DNA from: Kitasatospora fiedleri
GTDB lineage: Bacteria > Actinomycetota > Actinomycetes > Streptomycetales > Streptomycetaceae
Assembly (NCBI RefSeq): GCF_948472415.1
Contig: NZ_OX419519.1
Location: forward strand, 4,898,001 to 4,962,000
Length of the DNA: 64,000 nucleotides
Direction of reading: 5' to 3'
This document shows positions 32,622 to 41,921 of the stretch, one piece after another. The position numbers and the translations under genes are program-made. The notes under the pieces are model-generated. The model worked only from the letters and a program-made list of their open reading frames with translations. It did not search any database and was not told the DNA's origin. Each line of letters starts with the position of its first letter. Positions within the stretch are counted from its first letter, which is position 1.

Positions 32622-34466
32622 TCAGCCGTTGTACCGGTAGTAGCTGAGCGCGAGGGAGACCGCGCCGTCGTTGGTGACGTTGGTGATCTTCATGATCGCC
32701 ACGCTCCAGCTCTGCCGGTTGCGCACGCAGATCATCCGGCCCGGCGGCAGGTCCCCGTACGGGAACGCGGCGCTGGGGTTCTTGTCGATGGCGTCCGAGC
32801 ACTCCTGCGGGGTGAGCGAGTCCGCCTTGCTGAGGTAGCGGTCGAAGTCGTCCGGCACGGACAGCTTGTCGTAGCCCGGCCGCACCAGGTCGTCGTTGAC
32901 CGAGGTCGGCACCACCTTGCCGTTGACCAGGTCGAAGCCGTAGTCGCTGCTGGGCGCGGACAGCTCGCGGTCGGTGTAGACCGCGGTGAACCCGGCGGGC
33001 GCCCCGCTCGGGCGGGCCGACCCGGAGGGCGAGGACTTCGGGCTGCCGGAGGCGGACGGCGACGCCGACACCTGGTCCCGGCTCACGCTGTCGCCCCCGG
33101 CACCGCCGCCGGTGGGGCTCGGACCGACCGTGACGGTCTCGGTGGCGACCGGGGTGCCCCCGGTGTCGCCGCCCAGCTGCTTCATCAGCACCAGCCCGCC
33201 CGCCGTCCCGGCCAGCAGGGTCACCAGCGCGACGATCAGCAGGGTCTTCCAGGACACCCCGCGGTGACGCTCCGCCGGTCCGGCCGGGGCCGGACCGGCG
33301 GCGAGCGGGACGGCCGGGCCGGGCGGCGGGGTGTGCTGCTCGGCCGGCCGCACCGTCGGGTCGGCCGGGGCCACCGGGCCGGTGACCGCCTCGGAGACCG
33401 GGGTGGGCGGCCCGAACACGCCCGCCGGCGGCGCCACCGGGGCGTGCTGCTGCCGCACCGGCGGCGCGAGCGGCTGCGGGGGAGTGGCCGGCAGGGTCGG
33501 CGGCGCGGCCGGCAGCGGGGTCGGCGGGGTCCGCGGCAGGTCGGAGCGCCGGGTGATCTCGGTGTTCACCTGCCCCGGCAGCCAGTCCTCGCCGAACCGC
33601 AGCTGCCCGCCCACCACCGGGTGCTCGCGGGCCGCCAGGATGATCTCGGCGGGCGTCGGCCGGTCCGCCGGGTCCTTCGCCAGGCAGCGCCCGATCAGCT
33701 CGCGCAGCGGTGCGGGCACGCCGTTCAGCTCCGGCTGCTCGTGCACCACCCGGTACAGCACCGCGGTGTCCGGGCCGTCGCCGAACGGCGGCGCGCCGCC
33801 CGCCACGTACGCGGCCAGCGCGCCCAGCGCGAACACGTCGGTGGCCGCGGTGACCGGCCGGCCCTGGGCCTGCTCCGGCGACATGAACGCCGGCGAGCCG
33901 ATCCGGTAGCCGGTGCCGGTCAGCGCCGTCGCGTCGGCGGCCCGGGCGATGCCGAAGTCGATCACCCGCGGCCCGTCCGCGGCCACCAGCACGTTGGCCG
34001 GCTTGAGGTCCCGGTGCACCACCCGCACGCTGTGGATCGCCTGCAGCGCCTCCGCGATGCCGCCCACCAGCAGCAGCACCGTCCGCACCGGCAGCGCCCC
34101 GTGCTCGCGCACCACCTGCTGGAGCGACGGACCCGGCACGTACGAGGTGACCAGCCAGGGCGCGCCCGACTCCAGGCCGCCGGAGTCGATCACCTGCGCC
34201 GTGTACAGCCCGTGGATGCGCTGGGCGCTGCTCACCTCCTGCGCGAAGCGGCGGCGGAACTCCCCGTCCTCGGCGAACTCCGGCCGCACCACCTTGAGCG
34301 CCACCGGGCGGCCGCCCGGCGTGTACGACAGGTAGACCCGGCCCATGCCGCCGGCGCCGAGCCGGGCGAACAGCCGGTAGCCGCCGACCTCGCGGGGGTC
34401 GTCCGGCAGCAGCGGCTGGAAGACCGGTGGGAGCGGAGCGGCGTGCTGCGGAGTGTCGGCTGCCAT
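32622..34466 (-). CDS. membrane-anchored Ser/Thr protein kinase
   Basis: Encodes 614 residues. The Hanks-type kinase domain has G-loop LGAGGMGRVY (37-42), Lys58 in VALKVV, catalytic HRDLKPAN (151-158), DFG at 170-172 and GSPAFMSPEQA. A Pro/Ala-rich juxtamembrane linker precedes one transmembrane helix (LLIVALVTLLAGTAGGLVLM, about 430-450). An extracellular domain of about 160 residues has no PASTA repeats and contains a Cys pair (PQECSD, RMICVRN). ATG at 34466 follows AGGGGG. Ligand and substrates are not evident; the neighbour kgd is controlled by phospho-GarA in related species, but GarA is not encoded here. Confidence 0.92.
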   Translation of the reverse strand: MAADTPQHAAPLPPVFQPLLPDDPREVGGYRLFARLGAGGMGRVYLSYTPGGRPVALKVVRPEFAEDGEFRRRFAQEVSSAQRIHGLYTAQVIDSGGLESGAPWLVTSYVPGPSLQQVVREHGALPVRTVLLLVGGIAEALQAIHSVRVVHRDLKPANVLVAADGPRVIDFGIARAADATALTGTGYRIGSPAFMSPEQAQGRPVTAATDVFALGALAAYVAGGAPPFGDGPDTAVLYRVVHEQPELNGVPAPLRELIGRCLAKDPADRPTPAEIILAAREHPVVGGQLRFGEDWLPGQVNTEITRRSDLPRTPPTPLPAAPPTLPATPPQPLAPPVRQQHAPVAPPAGVFGPPTPVSEAVTGPVAPADPTVRPAEQHTPPPGPAVPLAAGPAPAGPAERHRGVSWKTLLIVALVTLLAGTAGGLVLMKQLGGDTGGTPVATETVTVGPSPTGGGAGGDSVSRDQVSASPSASGSPKSSPSGSARPSGAPAGFTAVYTDRELSAPSSDYGFDLVNGKVVPTSVNDDLVRPGYDKLSVPDDFDRYLSKADSLTPQECSDAIDKNPSAAFPYGDLPPGRMICVRNRQSWSVAIMKITNVTNDGAVSLALSYYRYNG

Positions 34467-34598
34467 GAGGCGGGTCCCCCTCGGATGAGCGTGTCGAAAG
34501 ACGGCCGTCCGGCGCGCGGCGCCCGGAACGGCGAACCACAACCTATCGACCCGTCAGAACCCGTGCAGCCCACCGGCTCCCGCAGCGCGTCACGGTCC

Positions 34599-34652
34599 GG
34601 AAACGGAACCGGAAGCGGAAGCGGAAGCAGAACCGGAAGCGGAAGCGGAAAC
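34599..34652. repeat. hexanucleotide repeat, nine units
   Basis: Nine consecutive 6-bp units of the form GGAARC/GGAACC (five exactly GGAAGC) lie between kgd and the kinase gene. The strand is nearly pure purine apart from each final C. Confidence 0.8.
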
Positions 34653-34685
34653 GCCCCCGCCCCCGGAGAACCGGGGACGGGGGCG
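34652..34685 (-). terminator. kgd terminator
   Basis: A 15-bp stem (34652-34666 with 34671-34685, one mismatch) and loop AGAA lie 47 nt past the kgd stop. Confidence 0.78.
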
Positions 34686-34732
34686 ATCCGTTCCGTGCCG
34701 TACGGCGTCGTGCCGTGCCGCGCCTCAGCGCG

Positions 34733-37700
34733 TCAGAGCGAGAACACCTCTTCGATCAGCGCCTGCTGCTCGGCGGCGTGCCGCTTGGCGGAGCCGACCG
34801 CGGGGGCCGAGGAGGCCGTGCGGGCGACCCGGCGCAGCCGGGCGTTGCCACCGGAGCGGCCGACCACGACCTGCAGGTGGTCGACCAGGTTCATCGCGAT
34901 GAACGGCCAGGCACCCTGGTTGGCCGGCTCCTCCTGCGCCCAGACGAACTGGACGTCCTCGCCGTAGCGGCTCAGCTCCTCCTGGAGCTCGGCCACCGGC
35001 AGCGGGTACAGGCGCTCGACCCGGACGATCGCGGTGTCGGTGGTGCCGCGCGCGGTCCGGGCCGCCTCCAGGTCGTAGTAGAACTTGCCGGAGGTGATGA
35101 CCACCTTGCGGACCTGCGCCGGGTCGACCGTGCTGTCCCCGATCACCGGGCGGAACGAGCCGCTCAGGAACTCGGAGGTGGCGGACGCCGCGGCCTTCAG
35201 GCGCAGCATCGACTTCGGGGTGAAGACGATGAGCGGCTTGTGGTGCGGGTTGTGCGCCTGCCAGCGCAGCAGGTGGAAGTAGTTCGACGGCAGGGTCGGC
35301 ATGGCGACCGTCATGTTGTCCTGCGCGCACAGCTGGAGGAAGCGCTCCGGGCGGGCGGACGAGTGGTCCGGGCCCTGGCCCTCCATGCCGTGCGGCAGCA
35401 GCAGGGTGACGCCGGAGTGCTGGCCCCACTTCTGCTCGGCCGACGCGATGTACTCGTCGACCATGGTCTGCGCGCCGTTGACGAAGTCGCCGAACTGCGC
35501 CTCCCACATGACCAGCGCGTTCGGGCGGGTCAGCGAGTAGCCGTACTCGAAGCCCATCGCCGCGTACTCGCTGAGCAGCGAGTCGTAGACGGTGAACCGG
35601 GCCTGGTCCTCGGTCAGGTACATCAGCGGGGTGTAGTCCTCGCCGGTGTTCCGGTCGATCAGCACCGCGTGGCGCTGGCCGAAGGTGCCGCGGCGGGAGT
35701 CCTGGCCGGCCAGCCGGACCGGGTGGCCCTCCATCAGCAGCGAGCCGATGGCGAGCGCCTCGCCGGTGGCCCAGTCGATGGTGTTGTCCTCGACCGAGGC
35801 GGCGCGGCGCTGCAGCTGCGGCAGCAGGCGCGGGTGCACGGTCAGCCAGTCCGGCAGGTTGACCTGCGAGGCGGCGATCCGCTTGACCATCTCGGCGGAG
35901 ATGCCGGTCTGGATGGAGACCGGGAAGTCCGCGACCGGGCGGCCGGCCTCGGCCTGGGCCGGGGCGGCGACGGCCTCGCGGACCTCGGCGAACACCTTCT
36001 CCAGCTGGCCCTGGAAGTCCTGGAGCGCCTGCTCGGCCTCTTCCATGGTGATGTCGCCGCGACCGATCAGCGCCTCGGTGTAGAGCTTGCGCACCGAGCG
36101 CTTCTTGTCGATCAGGTCGTACATCAGCGGCTGGGTGAACGACGGGTTGTCGGCCTCGTTGTGACCGCGGCGGCGGTAGCAGATGAGGTCGATCACGACG
36201 TCCTTGTGGAACTGCTGGCGGAACTCGAAGGCCAGCCGCGCGACGCGGACCACGGCCTCCGGGTCGTCGCCGTTCACGTGGAAGATCGGCGCCTCGATCA
36301 TCCGGGCCACGTCGGTGCAGTACATCGAGGAGCGCGAGGAGGCCGGGGCGGCGGTGAAGCCGACCTGGTTGTTGACCACGATGTGCACGGTGCCGCCGGT
36401 GCGGTAGCCGCGCAGCTGCGACATGTTCAGGGTCTCCGCGACCACGCCCTGGCCCGCGAAGGCCGCGTCGCCGTGGATCTGGATCGGCAGCACCGGGAAG
36501 GTGGTGCCGCCGAAGTCCAGGATGTCCTGCTTGGCGCGGGCGATGCCCTCGACGACCGGGTCGACGGTCTCCAGGTGCGAGGGGTTGGCGGCCAGCGACA
36601 CCTTGATGGTCTCGCCGTCCAGGCCGGTGAAGGTGCCCTCGGAGCCCAGGTGGTACTTCACGTCGCCGGAGCCGTGCATCGACTTCGGGTCGAGGTTGCC
36701 CTCGAACTCGCCGAAGATCTTGCCGAACGGCTTGCCGACGATGTTCGCCAGCACGTTCAGCCGGCCGCGGTGGGCCATGCCGATGACGGCCTCGTCGAGG
36801 CGGTGCTCGGCGGCGGCGTCGATGGTGGCGTCCAGCAGCGGGATGAGCGACTCGCCGCCCTCCAGCGAGAAGCGCTTCTGCCCGACGTACTTGGTCTGCA
36901 GGAAGGTCTCGAACGCCTCGGCCGAGTTCAGCCGGCGCAGGATGCGCAGCTGCTCCTCGCGCTCCGGCTTGGTGTACGGCTTCTCCAGGCGCTCCTGCAG
37001 CCAGGTGCGCTGCGCCGGGTCCTGGATGTGCATGTACTCGATGCCGACGGTGCGGCAGTAGGTGTTGCGCAGCAGGCCGAGGATGTCGCGGAGCTTCATC
37101 ATCTTCTGGCCGCCGAAGCCGCCGACCGCGAACTCGCGCTCCAGGTCCCACAGGGTGAGGCCGTGCGAGACGACGTCCAGGTCGGGGTGCTTGCGCTGCA
37201 TGTACTCCAGCGGGTCGGTGTCGGCCATCAGGTGGCCGCGGACCCGGTAGGAGTGGATCAGCTCGATGACCCGGGCGGTCTTGTTGACCTCGTCGTCGTG
37301 GGTGGTGGCCACGTCGGTGGCCCAGCGCACCGGCTCGTACGGGATGCGCAGGGACTCGAACACCTCGTCGTAGAAGTTGTTCGCGCCCAGCAGCAGCTGG
37401 TGGATCGAGCGCAGGAACTCGCCCGAGGCCGCGCCCTGGATGACCCGGTGGTCGTAGGTCGAGGTCAGGGTCATGGTCTTGGAGATGCCCAGGCGGGCCA
37501 GCGTCTCCTGGGAGGAGCCCTGGAACTCGGCCGGGTACTCCATGGCGCCGACGCCGACGATGGTGCCCTGGTTCTGCATCAGGCGCGGCACCGAGTGCAC
37601 GGTGCCGATGCCGCCGGGGTTGGTCAGCGAGATCGTGACGCCGGTGAAGTCGTCCATGGTCAGCTTGTTGGCGCGGGCCCGGCGGACGATGTCCTCGTAG

Positions 37701-38479
37701 GCCTGCCAGAAGCCGAAGAAGTCGAGCGTCTCGGCCTTCTTGATGGCCGCGACGACCAGCTGGCGGTCGCCGTTCGGCTTGACCAGGTCGATGGCGAGGC
37801 CCAGGTTCACGTGCTCGGGCTTCACCAGGTAGGACTTGCCGTCCTCCACCTTGTAGCTGTGGTTCATGCCGGGGTTGGCCTTCACGGCCTGGACCAGCGC
37901 GTAGCCGATCAGGTGGGTGAAGGACACCTTGCCGCCGCGGGCCCGCTGCAGGTGGTTGTTGATGACGATGCGGTTGTCGATCAGCAGCTTCGCCGGCACG
38001 GCGCGCACCGAGGTGGCGGTCGGAACCTCCAGCGAGGCGTCCATGTTGGACGCCACGGCCTTGGCCGGGCCGCGCAGCTGGACCAGCTCGGGACCCTCCG
38101 CGGCGGCCTTCGCGGGCGCGGCGGCGGCCGGGGCGGCCGCCTTCGGCGCGGGCGGCGCGGCGGGGGCGGCCGGGAGCGGCGCGGGAGCGGCCACCGGCTG
38201 CGCGGGCGCCGGCGCGACGGGCGCGGGGGCGGCGGGCGCGGCCGGAGCTGCGGCAACGGGAGCGGCAACGGGGGTCGGCTGGGCGCCGACCGGAGTTGCG
38301 GCCTGGGTCACTGGAGTCACCTCGGTACCGGGCTTGTAGTCGGCGAAAAAGTCCCACCAGGCACGGTCGACCGAGGCCGGGTCCTGGAGGTACTGCTGGT
38401 AGATCTCGTCGACGAGCCACTCATTGGGGCCGAAGCCAGTGGAGCTTGCCGAGCTGGGGGTTTCTTGGTGTGGCGACAC
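34733..38479 (-). CDS. kgd: multifunctional 2-oxoglutarate decarboxylase/dehydrogenase E1-E2 fusion
   Basis: Encodes 1248 residues, the actinobacterial fused enzyme. A short E1-type head (GPNEWLVDEIYQQYLQDPAS) is followed by an Ala/Pro linker (about 55-125). Next is an E2 acyltransferase core without a lipoyl domain (active-site TSTYDHRVIQGAASGEF near 340), then the ThDP-dependent E1 domain (MAHRGRLNVLANIVGKPF, HGDAAFAGQGVVAETL near 670, NNQVGF) and a C-terminal transketolase part. It decarboxylates 2-oxoglutarate in the TCA cycle. GTG at 38479. A dre-like site lies about 220 nt upstream. Confidence 0.96.
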   Translation of the reverse strand: MSPHQETPSSASSTGFGPNEWLVDEIYQQYLQDPASVDRAWWDFFADYKPGTEVTPVTQAATPVGAQPTPVAAPVAAAPAAPAAPAPVAPAPAQPVAAPAPLPAAPAAPPAPKAAAPAAAAPAKAAAEGPELVQLRGPAKAVASNMDASLEVPTATSVRAVPAKLLIDNRIVINNHLQRARGGKVSFTHLIGYALVQAVKANPGMNHSYKVEDGKSYLVKPEHVNLGLAIDLVKPNGDRQLVVAAIKKAETLDFFGFWQAYEDIVRRARANKLTMDDFTGVTISLTNPGGIGTVHSVPRLMQNQGTIVGVGAMEYPAEFQGSSQETLARLGISKTMTLTSTYDHRVIQGAASGEFLRSIHQLLLGANNFYDEVFESLRIPYEPVRWATDVATTHDDEVNKTARVIELIHSYRVRGHLMADTDPLEYMQRKHPDLDVVSHGLTLWDLEREFAVGGFGGQKMMKLRDILGLLRNTYCRTVGIEYMHIQDPAQRTWLQERLEKPYTKPEREEQLRILRRLNSAEAFETFLQTKYVGQKRFSLEGGESLIPLLDATIDAAAEHRLDEAVIGMAHRGRLNVLANIVGKPFGKIFGEFEGNLDPKSMHGSGDVKYHLGSEGTFTGLDGETIKVSLAANPSHLETVDPVVEGIARAKQDILDFGGTTFPVLPIQIHGDAAFAGQGVVAETLNMSQLRGYRTGGTVHIVVNNQVGFTAAPASSRSSMYCTDVARMIEAPIFHVNGDDPEAVVRVARLAFEFRQQFHKDVVIDLICYRRRGHNEADNPSFTQPLMYDLIDKKRSVRKLYTEALIGRGDITMEEAEQALQDFQGQLEKVFAEVREAVAAPAQAEAGRPVADFPVSIQTGISAEMVKRIAASQVNLPDWLTVHPRLLPQLQRRAASVEDNTIDWATGEALAIGSLLMEGHPVRLAGQDSRRGTFGQRHAVLIDRNTGEDYTPLMYLTEDQARFTVYDSLLSEYAAMGFEYGYSLTRPNALVMWEAQFGDFVNGAQTMVDEYIASAEQKWGQHSGVTLLLPHGMEGQGPDHSSARPERFLQLCAQDNMTVAMPTLPSNYFHLLRWQAHNPHHKPLIVFTPKSMLRLKAAASATSEFLSGSFRPVIGDSTVDPAQVRKVVITSGKFYYDLEAARTARGTTDTAIVRVERLYPLPVAELQEELSRYGEDVQFVWAQEEPANQGAWPFIAMNLVDHLQVVVGRSGGNARLRRVARTASSAPAVGSAKRHAAEQQALIEEVFSL

Positions 38480-38697
38480 GGGGCAACCGCCCTCTTCCGC
38501 TTCCTTTTGGGATGGTGGACAGCGGGGATTAAGGCTACGCCTCCGACCAGTGATCGCGCAGTCCCCGGTGGTCAGGCGTCGCCCAGATCACATCGCCGGG
38601 CTGGTTTTTGGCTGAATCCGAGCGTTAGAGATGCCGGAAATCAGGGAACTCGGCCCCTGATCGGTCGTGGTCATACCGGCGGAAAATCGGACGAACC
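38480..38697. other. kgd leader/promoter region
   Basis: This stretch upstream of kgd has no gene. Together with 38714-38780 it forms the 301-bp gap to the histidine kinase gene. Confidence 0.45.
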
Positions 38698-38713
38698 AGT
38701 GGTCTGGACCATT
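38698..38713. promoter_or_regulatory. dre-like DasR site upstream of kgd
   Basis: AGTGGTCTGGACCATT matches the dre consensus at 13 of 16 positions, as well as the sites at the das genes. It lies between the histidine kinase 3' end and kgd, both on the minus strand, so kgd is the only gene it could control locally. Confidence 0.65.
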
Positions 38714-38780
38714 TTACGGCTCGGGCCGGGGACCGGCACCGAGCAGCCCGGCCCCGGTTTGTACCGATTGCGCCACAGTC

Positions 38781-39929
38781 TCAGGCCGGGACCGGCGCCT
38801 CACCCGGGAGGGTGACCTCGATCCGGCAGCCCGCGGCCGCCTCCGCCACCCGAATCCGGCCGCCGTGCAGGTCCACCGCCCAGCGCGCGATCGCCAGTCC
38901 CAGGCCCGTCCCGCCGTCGCTGCCCGGCCCCAGCGCGGTCGGCGAACCGCTGCGGCCGAACCGCTCGAAGACCCGCTCGCGGTCCGCCGCCGGGATGCCC
39001 GGGCCCTGGTCCTCGACCTCCAGCAGCAGCCCGCCGCCCTCCGCCGCCCGGGCCCGCACCGTCACGGTGCCGCCGGCCGGCGAGTGCTTGCAGGCGTTGT
39101 CCACCAGGTTGGCCACCACCTGGTGCAGCCGCTCCGCGTCCGCCACCGCCGCCAGGTCGGCCGGCTGCACGTCCAGCGCCAGCCGGACGTCCTCGCGCCG
39201 GGCGTACGCGCCGCCCGCCGTCGCGCCGTCCACCGTCACCCCGCGCAGCACCCCGTCCAGGAACGGGCCGACCCGGAACGGGCGGGAGTCCAGCGGGACC
39301 ACGCCGTCGTCCAGCTTCGACAGGTCCAGCAGGTGGGTGACCAGCCGGCCCAGCCGCTCGGTCTGCTCCAGCGCGGTGCCCAGGTTCTTCGGGTCCGGCT
39401 TCACCACGCCGTCCACCACGTTCTCCAGCAGGCCGCGCAGCGCCGCGATCGGCGTGCGCAGCTCGTGCGAGACGTTGGCGATCAGCTCGCGGCGGTGCCG
39501 GTCGGCGGCCTCCAGGTCGCCCGCCATCCGGTTGAAGGTGTCGGCCAGCTCGCCGATCTCGTCCCGCGAGGACACCTCGACCCGGGCGCTGTAGTCGCCC
39601 TCCGCCATCGACCGCGCCGCCGCCGTCATGTCGCGCAGCGGCGCCGTCAGGCCGTTCGCCAGGAACTGCATGAACAGCAGCGAGGCGATCAGCGAGAAGA
39701 TCATGATCAGCCGGATCTGGGTCTCCGAGCGGATCGCCACCACCACCATCCCGGTGGCCAGCACCACCGAGACGACCACCAGCATGGCCAGCTTGCCCTT
39801 GATCGACCGGACCGGGTCGAACGGGCGGATGTCGGCCCACACCCGGTGCGCGGCGCGCGCCGCGAGCGAGGGCCGGGGCCGGGGGGAAGCCGGTTCGGCT
39901 TCCCCGTTGCGTTGCTGCGGAAAGGTCAT
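38781..39929 (-). CDS. membrane sensor histidine kinase
   Basis: Encodes 382 residues. Two adjacent membrane helices (about 45-65 and 73-92) leave almost no extracellular loop. HAMP (NGLTAPLRDMTAAARSMAEG), HisKA with phospho-His in ELIANVSHELRTPIAAL, and HATPase (ANLVDNACKHSPAGG, VEDQGPGIP, GGTGLGLAIARW) follow. ATG at 39929. Cotranscribed 78 nt after its response regulator. The lack of a sensory ectodomain suggests sensing within the membrane or through a partner. Confidence 0.92.
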   Translation of the reverse strand: MTFPQQRNGEAEPASPRPRPSLAARAAHRVWADIRPFDPVRSIKGKLAMLVVVSVVLATGMVVVAIRSETQIRLIMIFSLIASLLFMQFLANGLTAPLRDMTAAARSMAEGDYSARVEVSSRDEIGELADTFNRMAGDLEAADRHRRELIANVSHELRTPIAALRGLLENVVDGVVKPDPKNLGTALEQTERLGRLVTHLLDLSKLDDGVVPLDSRPFRVGPFLDGVLRGVTVDGATAGGAYARREDVRLALDVQPADLAAVADAERLHQVVANLVDNACKHSPAGGTVTVRARAAEGGGLLLEVEDQGPGIPAADRERVFERFGRSGSPTALGPGSDGGTGLGLAIARWAVDLHGGRIRVAEAAAGCRIEVTLPGEAPVPA

Positions 39930-40007
39930 GGTGTCCCTGCGACTCGTGCTCGGGGCGGGGCGGGGGCAGCCGCGCGGGCCCGCGGGCCCGGGACCGGCGG
40001 GGCCCGG

Positions 40008-40748
40008 TCAGGACAGCGGGGCCTCCAGCGCGTACCCCACGCCGTGCACCGTGCGGATCCAGCTCGCGCCGATCTTCCGGCGCAGCGCCTTCACGTGGCT
40101 GTCCACCGTGCGGGTGCCGGACGCGTCGGTCCAGTCCCACACCTCGGCCAGCAGCTGCTCGCGGGTCAGCACCGCGCGCGGCTGCGCCGCCAGGCAGGCC
40201 AGCAGGTCGAACTCGGTCGGCGTCAGGTGCACGTCGCCCGAGCCCAGCCGGACCCGGCGCTGCACGTGGTCGATCTCCAGCTCGCCGAACCGCAGCGACC
40301 CCAGCGCGGGGGTGCGGGCCGCCTGCTGGGCGCGCTCCACCCGGCGCAGCAGCACGTTCACCCGGGCCGCCAGCTCGCGCATCGAGAACGGCTTGGTCAT
40401 GTAGTCGTCCGCGCCGACGCCCAGGCCCACCAGCAGGTCCGTCTCGTCGTCCCGCGCGGTCAGCATCAGCACCGGCACCGGGCGCTGCGCCTGAATCCGG
40501 CGGCACACCTCCAGGCCGTCGAAGCCCGGCAGCATGATGTCGAGCACCACCAGGTCCGGCTGCCAGGTGTGGAACCCGTCCACCGCGCCCGGCCCGTCGT
40601 GGGCCACCGCCACCTTGAAGCCCTCTGCTCCCAGCCGGGCCGCGATCGATTCGGCGATGGTGGGCTCGTCCTCCACGACGAGCACCCGTCGCTGGGTGCC
40701 CACCGGCCCACTGCTGATCGTCTCTTGCTGGATCTCTGTCACGGTCAC
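40008..40748 (-). CDS. OmpR-family response regulator
   Basis: Encodes 246 residues: a receiver domain (RRVLVVEDEPTIAESIAARL, phospho-Asp in PDLVVLDIMLPGFDGLE, Lys in DDYMTKPFSMREL) and a winged-helix output domain (LTPTEFDLLACLAAQP, TVDSHVKALRRKIG, RTVHGVGYAL). GTG at 40748 after a G-rich ribosome site; a second in-frame GTG lies two codons on. It is the partner of the downstream histidine kinase. Targets unknown. Confidence 0.93.
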   Translation of the reverse strand: MTVTEIQQETISSGPVGTQRRVLVVEDEPTIAESIAARLGAEGFKVAVAHDGPGAVDGFHTWQPDLVVLDIMLPGFDGLEVCRRIQAQRPVPVLMLTARDDETDLLVGLGVGADDYMTKPFSMRELAARVNVLLRRVERAQQAARTPALGSLRFGELEIDHVQRRVRLGSGDVHLTPTEFDLLACLAAQPRAVLTREQLLAEVWDWTDASGTRTVDSHVKALRRKIGASWIRTVHGVGYALEAPLS

Positions 40749-41058
40749 GCCACCGCCCCCAGGGCTCGCGGGCCGGCCGTCCGGGGGGACGGCGGGCTCC
40801 GCTCGTAGTCGTCTTGTTCCGTCGTCGTCTTGCTTCCGCCGTGCCGTTCCGCGCGGGAGCGCCCGTCCGCGGTCGCGGCCGGTTTGGCAGGTCCCCGCTC
40901 GGACGGGCACGGGCCGATACCTTACCCGGAGCACTTGCGAGCCGTAACGGTACGTGTGCGAGCGGCAGGTGCCGGGGCGGAGGTCTTCACAGAAGTTCCT
41001 CAGACGGCTCTCACCCGGCACCCGTATCGTGGGCCGGACAAGGCGTTCTGGAGGCACC
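40749..41058. other. divergent promoter region
   Basis: This 310-bp gap lies between the response regulator and the rhomboid-like gene. A weak AT-richer patch lies near 40918-40955. No convincing gene, RNA or repeat is seen. Confidence 0.45.
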
Positions 41059-41772
41059 ATGACCAGCGCGGAACTGCGTCGACGACTGATCCGCCCCGGG
41101 CTGCGGGCCGTGCCCACCCCGCGGGCCAACCCGTTCGCACTCGGTTACCTCGCGCTGCTGCTCGGCACCACCCTGTACGCGCGCCTGGGCGACCCGGAGA
41201 CCGTGCACCGGCTCCAGTCCCTCTCCTCCACCGACGCGCACAACCTGCTCGTCCACCCCGCCCTCTCCCTGGTCGGCAGCGGCCTGTGGGTCGCCGGACC
41301 GGTCTGGATGCCGTACTTCTGGGCCTTCGCCCTCACCGTCGCACCCTTGGAACGACGCGTCGGCGGCCTTCGTGCCCTCGGCGTCTTCGGCGCCGGCCAC
41401 GTCGCCGCGACGCTGCTCTCGCAGGCCGTCGTGGTCGCCGCGGTGGCGACCGGCCGGGCCGAGAAGGAGCTGCTCGACGCGATGGACATCGGCGTCTCGT
41501 ACGGCGTCCTCGCCTCGCTGGGCGCGCTCGCCGGGCTGCTCGGCCCGGTGGGGCGGCGGACCGCGCTGGGCGCGGGCGTCGCGCTGGTCGGCCACCAGCT
41601 GGTGACCGACCCCGACCTGGTCACCTCGGTCGGCCACCCGGCGGCCCTGGCGGTGGGCGTCTCGCTCTGGCCGCTGCTGCGCGGCCGCGGGCCCCGGCCG
41701 CCGTGGCGGGTGCGGCGGGCGCCGGCCTGGCAGGTCCGGCCCCGCCCGGAGACCGCGTCCGCCGAGGGCTGA
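41059..41772 (+). CDS. rhomboid-like membrane protein
   Basis: Encodes 237 residues with about six membrane segments. The segment DIGVSYGVLASLGALAGLLG has the GxSxG-like rhomboid serine motif, and VALVGHQLVTD supplies a helix-6 His, so an intramembrane protease activity is possible. ATG at 41059 follows GGAGG. It stands alone, divergent from the two-component operon, and ends at a good terminator before lon. The substrate is unknown. Confidence 0.75.
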   Translation: MTSAELRRRLIRPGLRAVPTPRANPFALGYLALLLGTTLYARLGDPETVHRLQSLSSTDAHNLLVHPALSLVGSGLWVAGPVWMPYFWAFALTVAPLERRVGGLRALGVFGAGHVAATLLSQAVVVAAVATGRAEKELLDAMDIGVSYGVLASLGALAGLLGPVGRRTALGAGVALVGHQLVTDPDLVTSVGHPAALAVGVSLWPLLRGRGPRPPWRVRRAPAWQVRPRPETASAEG

Positions 41773-41790
41773 CCGCCCGGCCCCCGCGCC

Positions 41791-41822
41791 GAACCCCGCG
41801 CCCCGACCGGGGTGCGGGGTTC
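41791..41822 (+). terminator. terminator of the rhomboid-like gene
   Basis: A 14-bp stem (41791-41804 with 41809-41822, one G-U pair) with loop GACC lies 18 nt past the stop. Confidence 0.82.
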
Positions 41823-41831
41823 TCGCGCTGC

Positions 41832-41848
41832 GTTCACTGACGGTGAAC
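41832..41848. promoter_or_regulatory. ClgR-like operator upstream of lon
   Basis: GTTCAC-TGACG-GTGAAC is a perfect 6-bp inverted repeat with a 5-bp spacer. It has the layout of the recalled Streptomyces ClgR motif (GTTCGC-N5-GCG), which activates clp and lon genes. It lies 73 nt before the lon start. Confidence 0.6.
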
Positions 41849-41921
41849 AACGGGTGGGGAACAATCGCGGTGCACCGAACCTTAGTCAGGTCAGCTCAAC
41901 TTCACTGACTGGGGAGAGATC

